Made by a program: the position numbers and the translations under genes. Of a stretch of DNA of 64,000 bases, positions 52,801-59,932 are shown piece after piece. A model generated the notes under the pieces. That model saw only the letters and a list, made by a program, of their open reading frames with translations, did not search any database and was not told where the DNA came from. Every line of letters begins with the position of its first letter. Within the stretch, counting starts at the first letter, position 1. The stretch comes from Paraburkholderia sp. BL9I2N2 (lineage in GTDB: Bacteria; Pseudomonadota; Gammaproteobacteria; Burkholderiales; Burkholderiaceae). The DNA lies in NCBI RefSeq assembly GCF_004339745.1, contig NZ_SMGP01000001.1:4092001-4156000 (forward strand). The letters run 5' to 3'.

Positions 52801-55207
52801 GGCAAGCGCCGAGCCGGGCGTGCAGGCCCGTTTCGTCCACCGTGACTCGGAAGCTGTCGACGAACACGGGCGCGCCGCCCGACTTGTCGAGTGCGCCGCG
52901 AAAGATCGTCAAGGTGCGCTCCGGAACCGGCTCGCTGCTCAGGCCGAACGATCCCGCATCCGGCTGAATCTGGTCATCGTTCGATATGGCGCCGTCGCCG
53001 GCCTTCCATTGTCCGAGTGGCAGCGCCCTGACCGCGCCTTCGATGCGGCCGTCGTACGCGAAGATTGGCGCGCTGGTCGCATCGAGGATGAAACAGGCAT
53101 CGACACCCTTCGGCGGACCGCCAGAAGGTCCGCACAGGAGCGCGGATCGCCGTCCATCCTTGAAGTGTTCCAGCTGTAACCGCGCCCAGCGCTGGTTGAA
53201 CAAAGGATGCGTGCGCTTTTGCGAAGCGTCGAACGCAGCATAGGCGCCATCGAGCAACAGCGCACGACCACAGGCCGCAGCATTCTGGACCTCGCGCGCC
53301 TGCGCTTTGCGACGTGCGTCGTCCAGTGTTTTCTTCTGCCAGGAGTTCTTCGTCGGCGCCGCAGGAAGACCGGGCCGCAAACCGGCTTGGCCGGCCAATG
53401 AGTCAAAGCTCGCTTTGTGAAGAAGCGCCGGTACGTCGGCTGGTGCAGGATGATGGTCCGTCGTGTCCAGCGGAAACGGGTCTGCAAAGCGCTGCTCGCC
53501 TTTGGCGAAGAAAGGCGACGTATATGGTTCATTCGACAGCGACAGCGTTTGGTCCTGAAGCTCTGCGGCTTCGAGTCGATAATGCCCTGCGCCGAGTGAA
53601 GCGCCCCAGTCGCGGATTTGCTTTAGATCGTTGCCCTTCCCTGATTTGGCGATGAGCAGGTCGGCCAGTTTCGTCTCGAACCGGGAGACATCGCCGGTGG
53701 CGGCCTTCCATGCCGCCAGCATCAAGTTGAGCAGCGCCGGCTTCTCGGCCGTTCCCCTGGCGACCTTGACCGGCGTGCGTCCGCCGCACGCTTCGTCGCC
53801 CGGCTCACGCACCACGAACGCGGGATTGAACACGATCATTCTGACAGCCATGGCCAACGTCACTTCGCTCGTCACTACATCGCCCAAGCGCTTGCCTCGC
53901 CAGATCTCGGGCAGGTCGTCGCCGATGAGCGGCAAATGCGCGACGAAGCGGACGCGCTGATGCGCGAGCGACCATAGCGCATCGCGGACATCCGGACGCG
54001 TACGAAACGCCATCGCAATGCGGTAGTTAAGGGAAGGACACCGCAGCAGTTCTAGCGACTCGTGCAGATTCAGCGACGCTTCATCCCAGCGGGCGAGCTT
54101 CGCCTGCATGCCATAGGCAGAGTAGAGCGATTCGGCAGACCCTGTATCGTATTCATGTCCGGATCCGAGGTCATCGGTCCCGAGCGCTCCTCTGACGCGC
54201 AAACCGGCCTGCGAGAGCGATGGCGGCGAGCCTTGTTTGCCGGTGCGCTGTCGCCAGTCGACCCAGAACGTCGCACCTCCTAGGGGCGACGCGGGCATCG
54301 CAGTGAGCGCCTTCCTAATTCCGGGGACCGCGAAATGGAATAAAGGCAGTGAGAAGAAAGCGTTGTCGTAGGACTGGAATTTATCGAAGTAGCCGGCGCA
54401 TTCGCGTTCACTGACCGCGCGCACGATGCGGAAGATCGAGGTCCATGCGCGGGAATCGTAAATCGCGTCCTTGTCGGCGAGAATCTTTGGCCGCAACTCC
54501 GTGACACGCCAGGGCACGCCGATGAATCCCTTCTCCAGGTGGTTGCCGTGCCATGCGAACAGCCGGCGTGACTGAAGCCACTCCGGATCAGCTTGAGGGG
54601 GCGGCTCTTCTCCTGCGTTCCGCCAAGCCGGATCGTTCGGGTCAATGGGAAACATGCCGGAAAAATCGCGCGCGCAGAAGTAACGGCCTTCATCATTCGA
54701 GTCCGTCCACCACACTTCGGTGCGATCGGTCTCGGCGTGCGACAGGTCAGTGTTTTCGTCACCATTGGCAAAAGTCTGGACAAGTCGCTCGATCACCAGC
54801 GGACATACGTAGCCCCGCGGTCCCGCGCTCTTATCCTCCCATAGCTCAAGACATTCGGTCCACCGCCCATCGTTCCACGTTCCGTCCGCGACAGGTGGTG
54901 GATCGAGGAGCTTTTGCGTCAGGCTTGCGCGGATCGTGCCGTCGCTGCGAGCCAGTTTTCCATCTGCCTCTATCTTGGCGAGAAACGGCGAGTACAGGCT
55001 GTAAACCTGAAACTCCAGAATTGCGTAGACGAGCGCTGCGTCTTTCGCGGGGGACAACTCTTCTTTAAGTTGCTGGTCTGCGTTAGGGCTTGACGGCGAA
55101 ATGTGCTCGACTTCGCGAAAGCACCGGAAGCCTCGCCACCAGAGTCGTCGCTTCAGATCGACGGTGTCCGGAGGGCCTGCATTCGCAGCCTGCACGAAGT
55201 CGTTCAT
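43862..55207 (-). CDS. Giant protein A, 3781 aa, unknown function
   Basis: ATG 55207 is preceded by AGGAG (spacing 7). The uninterrupted 11.3-kb frame encodes a modular protein. N-terminal ~1000 residues: mixed helical; residues 259-295 read FRIVRAVSERECAGYFDKFQ and then YDNAFFSLPLFHF, weakly like lysozyme/transglycosylase-type modules. Middle: repetitive beta/Gly-rich segments with amphipathic strands (for example near 1900 GFFLRMVGLGVAVNQGLKY and near 2120-2300 ARAEISADFSGDLG, LGATASLAVAIVPSGIGFAG), reminiscent of very large DUF6603-type proteins. C-terminal third: many beta domains rich in WxxP. No signal peptide or clear TM is visible. Coupled by ATGA to giant protein B. Family assignments are weak; function unknown. 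Confidence 0.7.
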   Translation of the reverse strand: MNDFVQAANAGPPDTVDLKRRLWWRGFRCFREVEHISPSSPNADQQLKEELSPAKDAALVYAILEFQVYSLYSPFLAKIEADGKLARSDGTIRASLTQKLLDPPPVADGTWNDGRWTECLELWEDKSAGPRGYVCPLVIERLVQTFANGDENTDLSHAETDRTEVWWTDSNDEGRYFCARDFSGMFPIDPNDPAWRNAGEEPPPQADPEWLQSRRLFAWHGNHLEKGFIGVPWRVTELRPKILADKDAIYDSRAWTSIFRIVRAVSERECAGYFDKFQSYDNAFFSLPLFHFAVPGIRKALTAMPASPLGGATFWVDWRQRTGKQGSPPSLSQAGLRVRGALGTDDLGSGHEYDTGSAESLYSAYGMQAKLARWDEASLNLHESLELLRCPSLNYRIAMAFRTRPDVRDALWSLAHQRVRFVAHLPLIGDDLPEIWRGKRLGDVVTSEVTLAMAVRMIVFNPAFVVREPGDEACGGRTPVKVARGTAEKPALLNLMLAAWKAATGDVSRFETKLADLLIAKSGKGNDLKQIRDWGASLGAGHYRLEAAELQDQTLSLSNEPYTSPFFAKGEQRFADPFPLDTTDHHPAPADVPALLHKASFDSLAGQAGLRPGLPAAPTKNSWQKKTLDDARRKAQAREVQNAAACGRALLLDGAYAAFDASQKRTHPLFNQRWARLQLEHFKDGRRSALLCGPSGGPPKGVDACFILDATSAPIFAYDGRIEGAVRALPLGQWKAGDGAISNDDQIQPDAGSFGLSSEPVPERTLTIFRGALDKSGGAPVFVDSFRVTVDETGLHARLGACRMDFDLRSETSRVAASDFGFFVEFLAWRLSSQKDAAASAWLDGLGFILAARLKSETALFCQQLPMSAWDAGVSVSLWDGLLRSPRRPADTGELAHVVLSWPAMHRWRTVLRQSPLARRALYDAWRVRLRDVLAAPVPGWSQPTQIGWFQLFTSVETMTAIARWQMLDAASMKRVLTERATTQAIQKWMKQQQKGDISTWTKDDEIQVFREVVLARLPAGDLSAELKALPAATLRSYTNQFETLFDCSALQGTERSSAGVHHGVVISRPAGNAAGVALGLLTSASPVSALAQTAGGASAICTVTGIVPILSNGRTGKGAALMLPAPVQLTLVTDATQSLSVAVKDAPDATAQPVDLSFAEIGEAFEIETDVAAWLGGLGEGVALMLRVTGKKVDGAPSTWMVEAEARLRVPWLVADVVFARQEISGIQATATGDGSIIWTIPVLTGASLAGVLPAGLNAKAEMQLVIGIDPQTAHVVARLEMEAMSLDIPLGSPIATLHLVSAAQNGASLAKAIVDLVAGEVSVTATQDLSVSLDLQLAPVTISNVTHDEEAGKLDATSKTARVIPMTGPANSPFGMDFQTVSHPATPFLRFDGKHLRLHRSLLDNVPKWLKPDAEFCLTDAVGEMFGRTLAVLRCQVDSGKPPARADGENTLVWAFRLTLSLTDKDGGTVLGGSAATDVTVSCQLDKSELVLGAEAFAAEVTSLTFDFDMGSGRKVEFGSFGVLAFPPILKAKLDPRGGDHALEFQLDAAPIELRFLSDGGVIFDIAKLAFGAGGVSLEGVVRPGSADMPGLTVFGQRLRVRPAANGVGRFKVVKGRLTDASLEAEAQLTFFDDATGVVSMRLFEEPGQQGLSAIARFDVGCGRRFHVEALCLVVEVDSIHLSLRWQNQTWTTEGGITGSLSFEPSRALDGMLKEFSELFDGTRVHFENLNLANLGDLEVRVEFTPRVFKIAQLFVVTLRGLIIRPRNFGNAARWLSLLGDIEFIWRMPTLNFGLTLGEIALVQRDVSDLIPHIGIQRLGLSGGLPGGFQLKGTLQQIDNEQEVGFAGDAYVKTSSLPGMNAAIKLTRLKPSNRPALVVYVGVERNDHLAYGFFLRMVGLGVAVNQGLKYFSDQDARRTPLAQRVETAVQKGIPNPADPNSWVPVSEDGALVVSIVAYAEVSFGCLGRDVEHLVMTNMVLSVDEHLDVIAGINGWFYTSPNQSHDPRFIERPAMRGAIGLSVRDQVLYGRFVTLPKPMTGGDGVVGEVAQLLSGALSTFPQSVSIYSDPRGALVEVAYPRQARYGISLGPVRGEAELGFRFGFYRETQVIGLNLAARAEISADFSGDLGFANVELSARAEFAMQGAFAGAYSTDGRAYVLADLQVAAMFEIAAHVYKRIHVETFFCSFTVTLFDITASVRLGATASLAVAIVPSGIGFAGSVAVQLNVAGFGLSASLRIAMDEGRIAEARDVINRLVPPIDQLIQASSHASAMTWTLPAPSETPPEMHAASEVAAPASAPAVVTWRHHVRAVSAPDDSGKMVYRTRLVLFPDARRDGSFTPVQPASGPDPKYGARTHRLVLKPMLAKLIKDQEDRKTFLMLGGGKYTFDKSASTLDLVEQDDRILITADMLKARDPSIERPLFVGDLLVRPRDQVLAVTEKREVVDERTRHPEPGNFDDPAVQLDPHRRSTRFRIQNGDGVTLSYDEYLLLARQSHESAVRQDDGDGHWNAELLTHLLRLAEVPPKPGGAHVFANPAGADDFDPLLFAGALSLVLDFEDDENQTQFKALSSGGLADLVESAQMFGAAANLASASTRVHRIDPDWCQWFQGNGEVGLAWQLSCSDDRQTWRSDGPHSHDEIHHYVVRRKPQSSSSAVSGQEFEFIPHWPHWDKVSGPNAVERTFIRPRFGFVDTGLPADTAVLLTYEVEAFGGMDGKTSLVKHVFDGVWYRPLRLPLEILNAQATLERPVANPWAPATSAGVAGAPLRARLRVLVMVSGKDLPDEKTLKDLLDKRLKLWARPVSAGTVGRYGAGDETDMALAWSPQLQSTDLKLPVPAASRGRDLDLLNAARPVELSVWNLTKVDPKAQAPNHQRLAWADIKLPVGGNEADFWQAVGMQDDAAIELFVGLLLGDAKSGSNIPPAGTAVLRCRLALSDGPFAGRASAPTDADFGAGRPVAALERMPFDAQYRAEWLDAAAVVASPRVERIADDVKASVNIIWPHVMTSNDDRGVPVEYQVWWYDEPTAAGRADPIGAVASRIVAVQPERVFRGQQNAVYPTLRKTRDVSPVQPKTQTAQDQTPTQLDWRLTGACIEISSPQQHRDASSGVERGLLHELFAKATSASGGDVILCRSLANLYSGVFTKFQFPAGSRVSFDVAEALLPPAQQGDAKDRAAELLQRHSPDTDALCWKLLEALGASATFWIENDDECIGFESVEGHLRNDVVAIVFDRLPAQLRPPIGHSTLYAFRVFDVGILQELLLLAKLEGTDRQNKIRDLVGHRPADGQSVPDASPLQYALSWLAPKSVAKSDDSCEKLLATLIDEGLNRFRFVELTSQPQQRVARFTRNDLGPLRASTPADPAGGDGHASVTEGSVVLPAVKGWVWFNAPLTGGYGRRLRIAIECARRRDPPWPCGDDVACALRDPSVPYAVVRVPRTLSLQPDIAGLRINALNAIEAEVSVHPAQQLTMQREDLVRHIGRVRQSVALVRALDPRFTEAATGMHTNLPSDFDWEAYGESWHAPGVAASIERWRSFRAGVVGLQRGAERFAFPALPAGYRWSVSVRTTAGVRASAEGPPQRGRVQPDKGTIVPVYAERGKELVLAYESGSFAWSLSESALHLRMPFPRPIDALPSEVRNYWTARDIAWTAPDTDLPPVPVLCLADPSASWIISARTPDGGTRVDLLRIALEAGGKPVPTFLWRGLDKPNGNGPDAKARTVQFVSDAEPAAWFGRLGVEVSIGTGAAQSLDWLWAALGATDPGWSLNVSIERDGVRFACEEIR

Positions 55208-55347
55208 CCCACTCTCCTGAACTGTTCGTCCGACAGAATTTACGACGTGTGCTCCCTGCTGCCAGTCAACTGTGCGTGCGGGCGAACCGGCCTAGTCAAG
55301 GCAAACCCAAACACTGTGTCGTGTTTATATGTGAAAAATTTCCTCTG

Positions 55348-55364
55348 TTCGCATTCCATGCGAA
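55348..55364. promoter_or_regulatory. Palindrome upstream of the giant-protein operon (operator candidate)
   Basis: TTCGCAT-TCC-ATGCGAA, a perfect 7-bp inverted repeat with a 3-bp centre, about 140 bp before the start of giant protein A in AT-rich DNA. This size and symmetry suit a dimeric regulator. No matching regulator is identified. Confidence 0.3.
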
Positions 55365-55783
55365 TGACATATAGGATCAGCAAGTGGATTTGCACCGTCC
55401 GGCGGAACTGCCGGGCGGGTTGTAGACGGCATAGCGTTCCTCATTGGCGCCGAATTAGAAAGATACGACATCGGAATTCGGCGGCGATGTACCAGACAAA
55501 CAGTCATACTTCGCAGATACGCACAACACAGTTGCACTCTCGCTGGATAAAAATAGCGATTGAAGTCAAGTGCATAACAGCAGGATACGTTTAGCGTTTT
55601 GAAAGCAAGTTGATGCGAAGTATAGGAAGAGTAGGAGCGCCTCGAAGACATTTTGATGTCGTCTTGTGTTCGCTTCCGAACTGAAACCCACGAAGCTGAC
55701 TGTTATGAGGGCTGAAATCATTGCCTCGCATCGCAAGGCAGTCTATGTTTCCCAGGCTCGTCGTTGCTGCCTCCGCGCGCAGA

Positions 55784-55808
55784 CGTCGCGGGAGAGCGAC
55801 CCGCGACG
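55784..55808. repeat. GC-rich hairpin
   Basis: CGTCGCGGG (55784-55792), loop AGAGCGA, CCCGCGACG (55800-55808): perfect 9-bp stem. No T-tract follows on either strand, so it is not a standard terminator; it may be a relic of insertion DNA. Confidence 0.35.
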
Positions 55809-56195
55809 CCGAGCGGCTGCATCGATTGCCTGTGCCTCTATCTCCCAGCGCGGCGTCACATGCCGGCAGCACAGGCGGTGACTTACAATATCGAAGGGAC
55901 CACGTTCACGTCCACTTAAGGCTGGCGGATTCAACGGGTGGATGCCGAATCGCTGTCCAAACCTACCTCTGCGAGCGGATTCGAACTGGCTCTGACACTC
56001 GCCAAGGCAATAGTATTGACGTTCGCTCAATGCTCTGTCGGCCCGGTTTGCTGCTTCATGAAGCAGCAACAACTTGGCATCCCGGGACAGCGGCGCTCCA
56101 CGCGAGATGGAAGCTTGAATGAAAGCTGCATTCTAAGCACCAACGGTACGAATTCATTGAGACTGGACAAGCAACATTATCGGGGAAGAAAACGG

Positions 56196-57875
56196 ATGTC
56201 ATATGCAGGTATTTCCGTGCGAGAAGCACTGGATAAGCTGAACTCGCCGAACAACGGGTGGTTCCTGCCACAAGTACAAAGGCAATATGTTTGGGGCGCA
56301 CGCCATGAGTCGGAAGATTATGTCTGCCTGCTGCTCGACTCGCTGCTGAAGCGTTATCCGATCGGCGGGGTGGTACTTTGGGAAACTGAACAGAAGGTCC
56401 CCTATCGCTTCTTCGTTGGAGACTATGCACCGGGCAAATTCGCGCGCCAAGTTGACGAAGGCTTATGGGGTGCATCAAAAGCGCTCGTCTACGATGGCCA
56501 GCAGCGTTTGCAGACGCTGTATTCAGTACTCAGGCACCGCTTTAACGGACGCGTGCTTCACTATGACCTTTTGTTCGATCCGTCAGACTCAGAGGCCGAT
56601 GACACAGGTTTTCTTTTCCGTGACGCTTCGTCCGCTTCGCAACCGCGGTATCTCCGCATGACCGAACTGGCTTGTATGCGGTGCGACGAGAAAGAAAAGG
56701 TCGACCTTGAGGACCGGGCAGTGGTTGCGGCGAGTGACGATAAAGACTTGAAAATTCGGGTACGCAGAAACCTGAGCGCACTGTGGGAAATTTTCGTGGA
56801 CTCCAACGTCAAGTCTATTGCCTATTTCTCAGTAAAGGCGGAAACGCCAAAAGAGGTAAATGAGGTATTCCGCCGATTGAATACAGGCGGAATCGCGCTG
56901 ACCCAATTGGAACTCGTGCTCGGAAAGATCAAGGCCGTCGAGTCGGACTACGAGGAAAAGCTCTGGGAGCTCTCTGACAGGATTCGCAAGGAAAGCGGCG
57001 GTATTAGATTTTCATCAACGGCAATCGTGCAGTTTTTTCATTTGCTCGTTAAGAACACTATTCGTATCGACGAAGACCGGCTAGCGAGCCGAGACATCCA
57101 AGCCTTTCAGGATGTACTGCGGAACGACACCGAGCCGCTCGTTGAACTGTTCGCTCGGTATCTCGCTGGCCTGTTCAATATCAATCATGCCTCCATTGTG
57201 CCACGCTGGCTTGCCGTATTGCCGATTGCCGCCTATTTGGTAGCTCGCAAGCGCAAGGGGCACGAGTGGCGTATTCGCTCCTTGGGGGCAACCGATATCC
57301 AGCAGATCCATCAGTACTTCCTGCTGTCTCAATTCTGCGACTGGAATACGCAGACTATGGTGAACGCGTTCGCACGCGAGGCGTTTGCAAACGGCGAAGC
57401 CGGCAAATCCTTTCCGTTGGAGCGGATTCGTCAAATCGCCATTGAGAAAAACCGTACGGGCGACTTACATGAGTATCAATTGATAAGCCAGCCTTGGCTG
57501 GCGACCAAAGTGCTCATGCCGAGCCGCAGCTATATCTTTCACGACAGCAAGCCACAGGTCGATCACATCTTTCCTATCAGCCTGCCAAACCAGCAGGAGG
57601 GCTATAAGGAAACCGTGGACGTTCTCTGGAACTTCCAGCCAATGCCGGCCGAAGTAAACAACTACAAACGGGCGCGGAATCCCTGCGAATTTTTCAACAG
57701 CGCTGACGGCAGCAAGTACTGGGCATCCTATGATTTCATCCCCGGGCCAGATTCGCTCACGTGGCAGAATCCGCCTGAGTTCATTGAGAACCGCAGGCAA
57801 AAAATGTTGCATGCCCTGAGCCGCCAGTATGGACTTGAGCTTGCAATTCGGGAGGTTGAATTCGAAGAGGCCTGA
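56196..57875 (+). CDS. DUF262/DUF1524 protein, single-chain GmrSD-like type IV restriction enzyme
   Basis: 559 aa from ATG 56196. N-terminal DUF262 (GmrS-like): VQRQYVWG near 27-34, YPIGGVVLWE near 60, YDGQQRLQTL near 100, RLNTGGIALTQ near 228. C-terminal DUF1524 HNH nuclease: VDHIFPISL near 455, LWNFQPMPAEVNNYKRARNP near 478. Such fused proteins use nucleotide and cleave DNA carrying modified bases, for example glucosylated phage cytosines; GmrSD is the studied model. The substrate here is unknown. The upstream open frame to 55938 looks non-coding. It converges on a truncated Gp2-like gene. Its presence beside a 7-deazaguanine system raises the question of mutual compatibility. Confidence 0.85.
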   Translation: MSYAGISVREALDKLNSPNNGWFLPQVQRQYVWGARHESEDYVCLLLDSLLKRYPIGGVVLWETEQKVPYRFFVGDYAPGKFARQVDEGLWGASKALVYDGQQRLQTLYSVLRHRFNGRVLHYDLLFDPSDSEADDTGFLFRDASSASQPRYLRMTELACMRCDEKEKVDLEDRAVVAASDDKDLKIRVRRNLSALWEIFVDSNVKSIAYFSVKAETPKEVNEVFRRLNTGGIALTQLELVLGKIKAVESDYEEKLWELSDRIRKESGGIRFSSTAIVQFFHLLVKNTIRIDEDRLASRDIQAFQDVLRNDTEPLVELFARYLAGLFNINHASIVPRWLAVLPIAAYLVARKRKGHEWRIRSLGATDIQQIHQYFLLSQFCDWNTQTMVNAFAREAFANGEAGKSFPLERIRQIAIEKNRTGDLHEYQLISQPWLATKVLMPSRSYIFHDSKPQVDHIFPISLPNQQEGYKETVDVLWNFQPMPAEVNNYKRARNPCEFFNSADGSKYWASYDFIPGPDSLTWQNPPEFIENRRQKMLHALSRQYGLELAIREVEFEEA

Positions 57876-58269
57876 CGTCTCGACAGGGTTCCGACGATCG
57901 CATACCAGAATCAACACGGGGCCGCCCTGATTTCACCTTATGCGGCACGTGCACCGTGCCGAACGTACGGATGCGCTCCGCCGCCTTGATCATCAGGTAC
58001 TGTTCGGCCTTGGCGAGATACAGCAGATTCGTCCGTAGCGCCTTTCGCTTCTCAGTATCGTCCCGGTTGATCTGGCCTACGCCGATACCTTGACCACGCT
58101 TCTCATATCCTGGCCTCAGCTCGGTCTTATTGCTGTTCCAGTAGTCGCCCGTGCCCTCCGTCACGACATCGCCCCAGTATTCACCGATCTGCTTCGCGAT
58201 GAACTCGTCGTGGTTGTGCTCCGCTGAACACAAAAGGATGATGGGCAGGTGCAGCCCCCGTGCCTTCAC
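57781..58269 (-). pseudogene. Truncated inovirus Gp2/YagK-YfjJ-like gene
   Basis: Residues 1-120 (LHLPIILLCSAEHNHDEFIA, GEYWGDVVTEGTGDYW, VGQINRDDTEKRKALRTNLL, KSGRPR) align by eye with the C-terminal third of the intact Gp2-like protein encoded just to the right. An in-frame TAG stands immediately before, and the N-terminal two thirds are missing. The last ~43 codons run antisense into the DUF262 gene and have no family similarity. A remnant of a second, diverged copy, probably left by recombination. Confidence 0.7.
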
Positions 58270-58452
58270 CCTGCTCTAACTGCGATCGATTAATGGTTGC
58301 TGTTTACCACCTGAAAAAATCGCCGCGCAAGACAATTCGACCTGACGCACTCACGGCCATAGACAAGCCATCAGCCCCTTCCAAACCAGGTGCGAACCGT
58401 GGCAACCACCATCGCACCCGGTGAACACGATCTTTCATAAGTCTTTGATTAC

Positions 58453-59637
58453 TTAGAAAGGGACAAAAAACGGATATGCATGTTCAAGAAGCAGCACGCT
58501 GGTTGGCAGTCGTGGCACAGCCCTCGTGCGCGGGCGTCCCCCCGCCGCCTTGCGCGGTCGGCGCGCGTTAACGCATTGGAAGAGACGGCATTTCGGATAG
58601 GGCACGACCTGGACAACCTGGCTGGTCTTGCAAAAATATTGCATTGCCTTGCGCAACTTGCCTCGCTTCACCTGGTCCCCATGGTCAATCTGTCCAAGCG
58701 CCCAATCATCTCCATATCTTGATTTCTTTCGATTACAGTTTTCAAAATATCCCCGTCCTTCAGTAATCACATCCCTCCAGTAGCAACCTATCGCCTGCGC
58801 ATAGTACTGGTGACTCTGAACGTACGTGCCATCGAAAAACAACATAACGTGCAAGTGATAACCTGCTTCACGACCACACTCGATACGCCAGACATAACCA
58901 ACCAGGTGTTTGAAGAGCGAGGGCTTGCCTTTCATATTCGAGAAAAAGCGCTTTCGATCCTTTTGCACCTCTTCCAATGAAATACGACCCTCAATGGCCT
59001 TCGGAACAGAAATGTCGGCTCCAGACAGGTAATCAATCAGATCGCGCTCTTTCCGCGTCACTGCCTCGGCATACACCTTTTCCACTTCCTCAGCAGTGAG
59101 AATCGCCTTGTGATAATCGAAATCCAGGCGGATGACCATCAACCGAGAATAACGACTGAACAGATCAGCTTCAAACTTAACAAGCCGGTCACTGCCATCC
59201 CGAAATTTTCCGTTCCAATCAGAAACCTTCTTTTTCAGCTTCGTGACCACAGCCTCACTTCGCATCGTCGAGACAAAGTCATTAAACAGGTCAGAGCTAA
59301 ATCCACTGGGGTCAAACTTGTCGAGCACCAAGGCGTAACCCTTGATTGGATGCTTTCGATATTGCTCGAAGAAGAAGGAGAGCATAGGTGAGAACGTGTG
59401 TGCGCTCGAATAGAGCTGACTGTAACCCTGCAAGCTCTCGATATGGTTTCCCAGTGGGGAAACCTCCCTCACTGTAACACCACGCGCCCCCATGACGTCC
59501 CAATGGAATAGCATATCCTTGTAGATTACAAGTTTCATGAATTTCATTAGATCAGCAATGCCATCCATGAAATATGGCATGATGTAATCCCTGCCATTCG
59601 ACTTGATCACATACAGGTTGATATCAGAGTTAATCAT
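58453..59637 (-). CDS. Inovirus Gp2-type / YagK-YfjJ domain protein, likely replication protein
   Basis: 394 aa from ATG 59637 with GAGAGG upstream. The C-terminal domain contains GYHLHVMLFFDGTYVQSHQY, IGCYWRDVITEGRGYF and LGQIDHGDQVKRGKLRKAM, typical of the YagK/YfjJ family; the HLH-type motif resembles metal-binding histidines of HUH-type initiators. Members occur in inoviruses and P4-like satellites. GC is clearly lower than in the giant and dpd genes, a sign of separate origin. The AT-rich repeat region directly upstream could be its origin. Confidence 0.8.
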   Translation of the reverse strand: MINSDINLYVIKSNGRDYIMPYFMDGIADLMKFMKLVIYKDMLFHWDVMGARGVTVREVSPLGNHIESLQGYSQLYSSAHTFSPMLSFFFEQYRKHPIKGYALVLDKFDPSGFSSDLFNDFVSTMRSEAVVTKLKKKVSDWNGKFRDGSDRLVKFEADLFSRYSRLMVIRLDFDYHKAILTAEEVEKVYAEAVTRKERDLIDYLSGADISVPKAIEGRISLEEVQKDRKRFFSNMKGKPSLFKHLVGYVWRIECGREAGYHLHVMLFFDGTYVQSHQYYAQAIGCYWRDVITEGRGYFENCNRKKSRYGDDWALGQIDHGDQVKRGKLRKAMQYFCKTSQVVQVVPYPKCRLFQCVNARRPRKAAGGRPRTRAVPRLPTSVLLLEHAYPFFVPF

Positions 59638-59659
59638 TACACCTCTCGGTCATCGAAAT

Positions 59660-59785
59660 TCACTCAATTAGCCATTGGCATTGAGTGGAAATATATCTTC
59701 TCAATCAATTTTCATTCGCGTATGATTCAGCCATTAGCGCATTGAGCGAATCTATAGATAATCTTTACTCTTTAAGTAAAGAAAC
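59660..59785. other. AT-rich repeat region, candidate replication origin or operator of the Gp2-like gene
   Basis: Inverted repeat CACTCAAT (59661-59668) / ATTGAGTG (59680-59687); two iteron-like units, AGCCATTGGCATTGAGTG at 59670-59687 and AGCCATTAGCGCATTGAGCG at 59729-59748; ATTCGC/GCGAAT bracketing the second; and a perfect hairpin TCTTTACT-cttta-AGTAAAGA at 59762-59782. All lie in a strongly AT-rich stretch just upstream of the Gp2-like start. Origins of satellite elements have this look. The same repeats could be binding sites for the AlpA or HTH proteins. Confidence 0.45.
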
Positions 59786-59932
59786 TATATCCCACTAATA
59801 ACCAGAACCACAGCACGGAAAAAGCACAGTGGATACGCGCATTTGGGAATCACACTCTCAATCAGCCATGGTGAATTCCATAGCTGCTGCGATATGCGTA
59901 GTTATTCCGATTTATTGACGACATACAAGCAC

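Larger units (their letters stand above)
55208..56195. other. Divergent intergenic region between the giant operon and the DUF262 gene
   Basis: Nearly 1 kb. The left half is AT-rich and should hold the promoter of the reverse giant operon. The right half has several overlapping open frames on both strands (for example 55721-56122 plus, 55743-56072 minus), none with a ribosome site or recognisable product; possibly decayed insert DNA. Contains a palindrome and a GC hairpin listed separately. Confidence 0.45.

Noticed and set aside
37623..55207. RHS, CDI, adhesin or NRPS/PKS interpretation of the giant genes
   Set aside because: No signal peptide, YD repeats, haemagglutinin repeats, or carrier/condensation/adenylation motifs seen.
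37109..55207. Extracellular contractile injection system
   Set aside because: No sheath, tube, baseplate or AAA ATPase genes next to the giant genes.
55721..56122. 133-aa forward and 109-aa reverse open frames before the DUF262 gene
   Set aside because: No ribosome sites or domains; mutually overlapping and inconsistent, likely decayed DNA.
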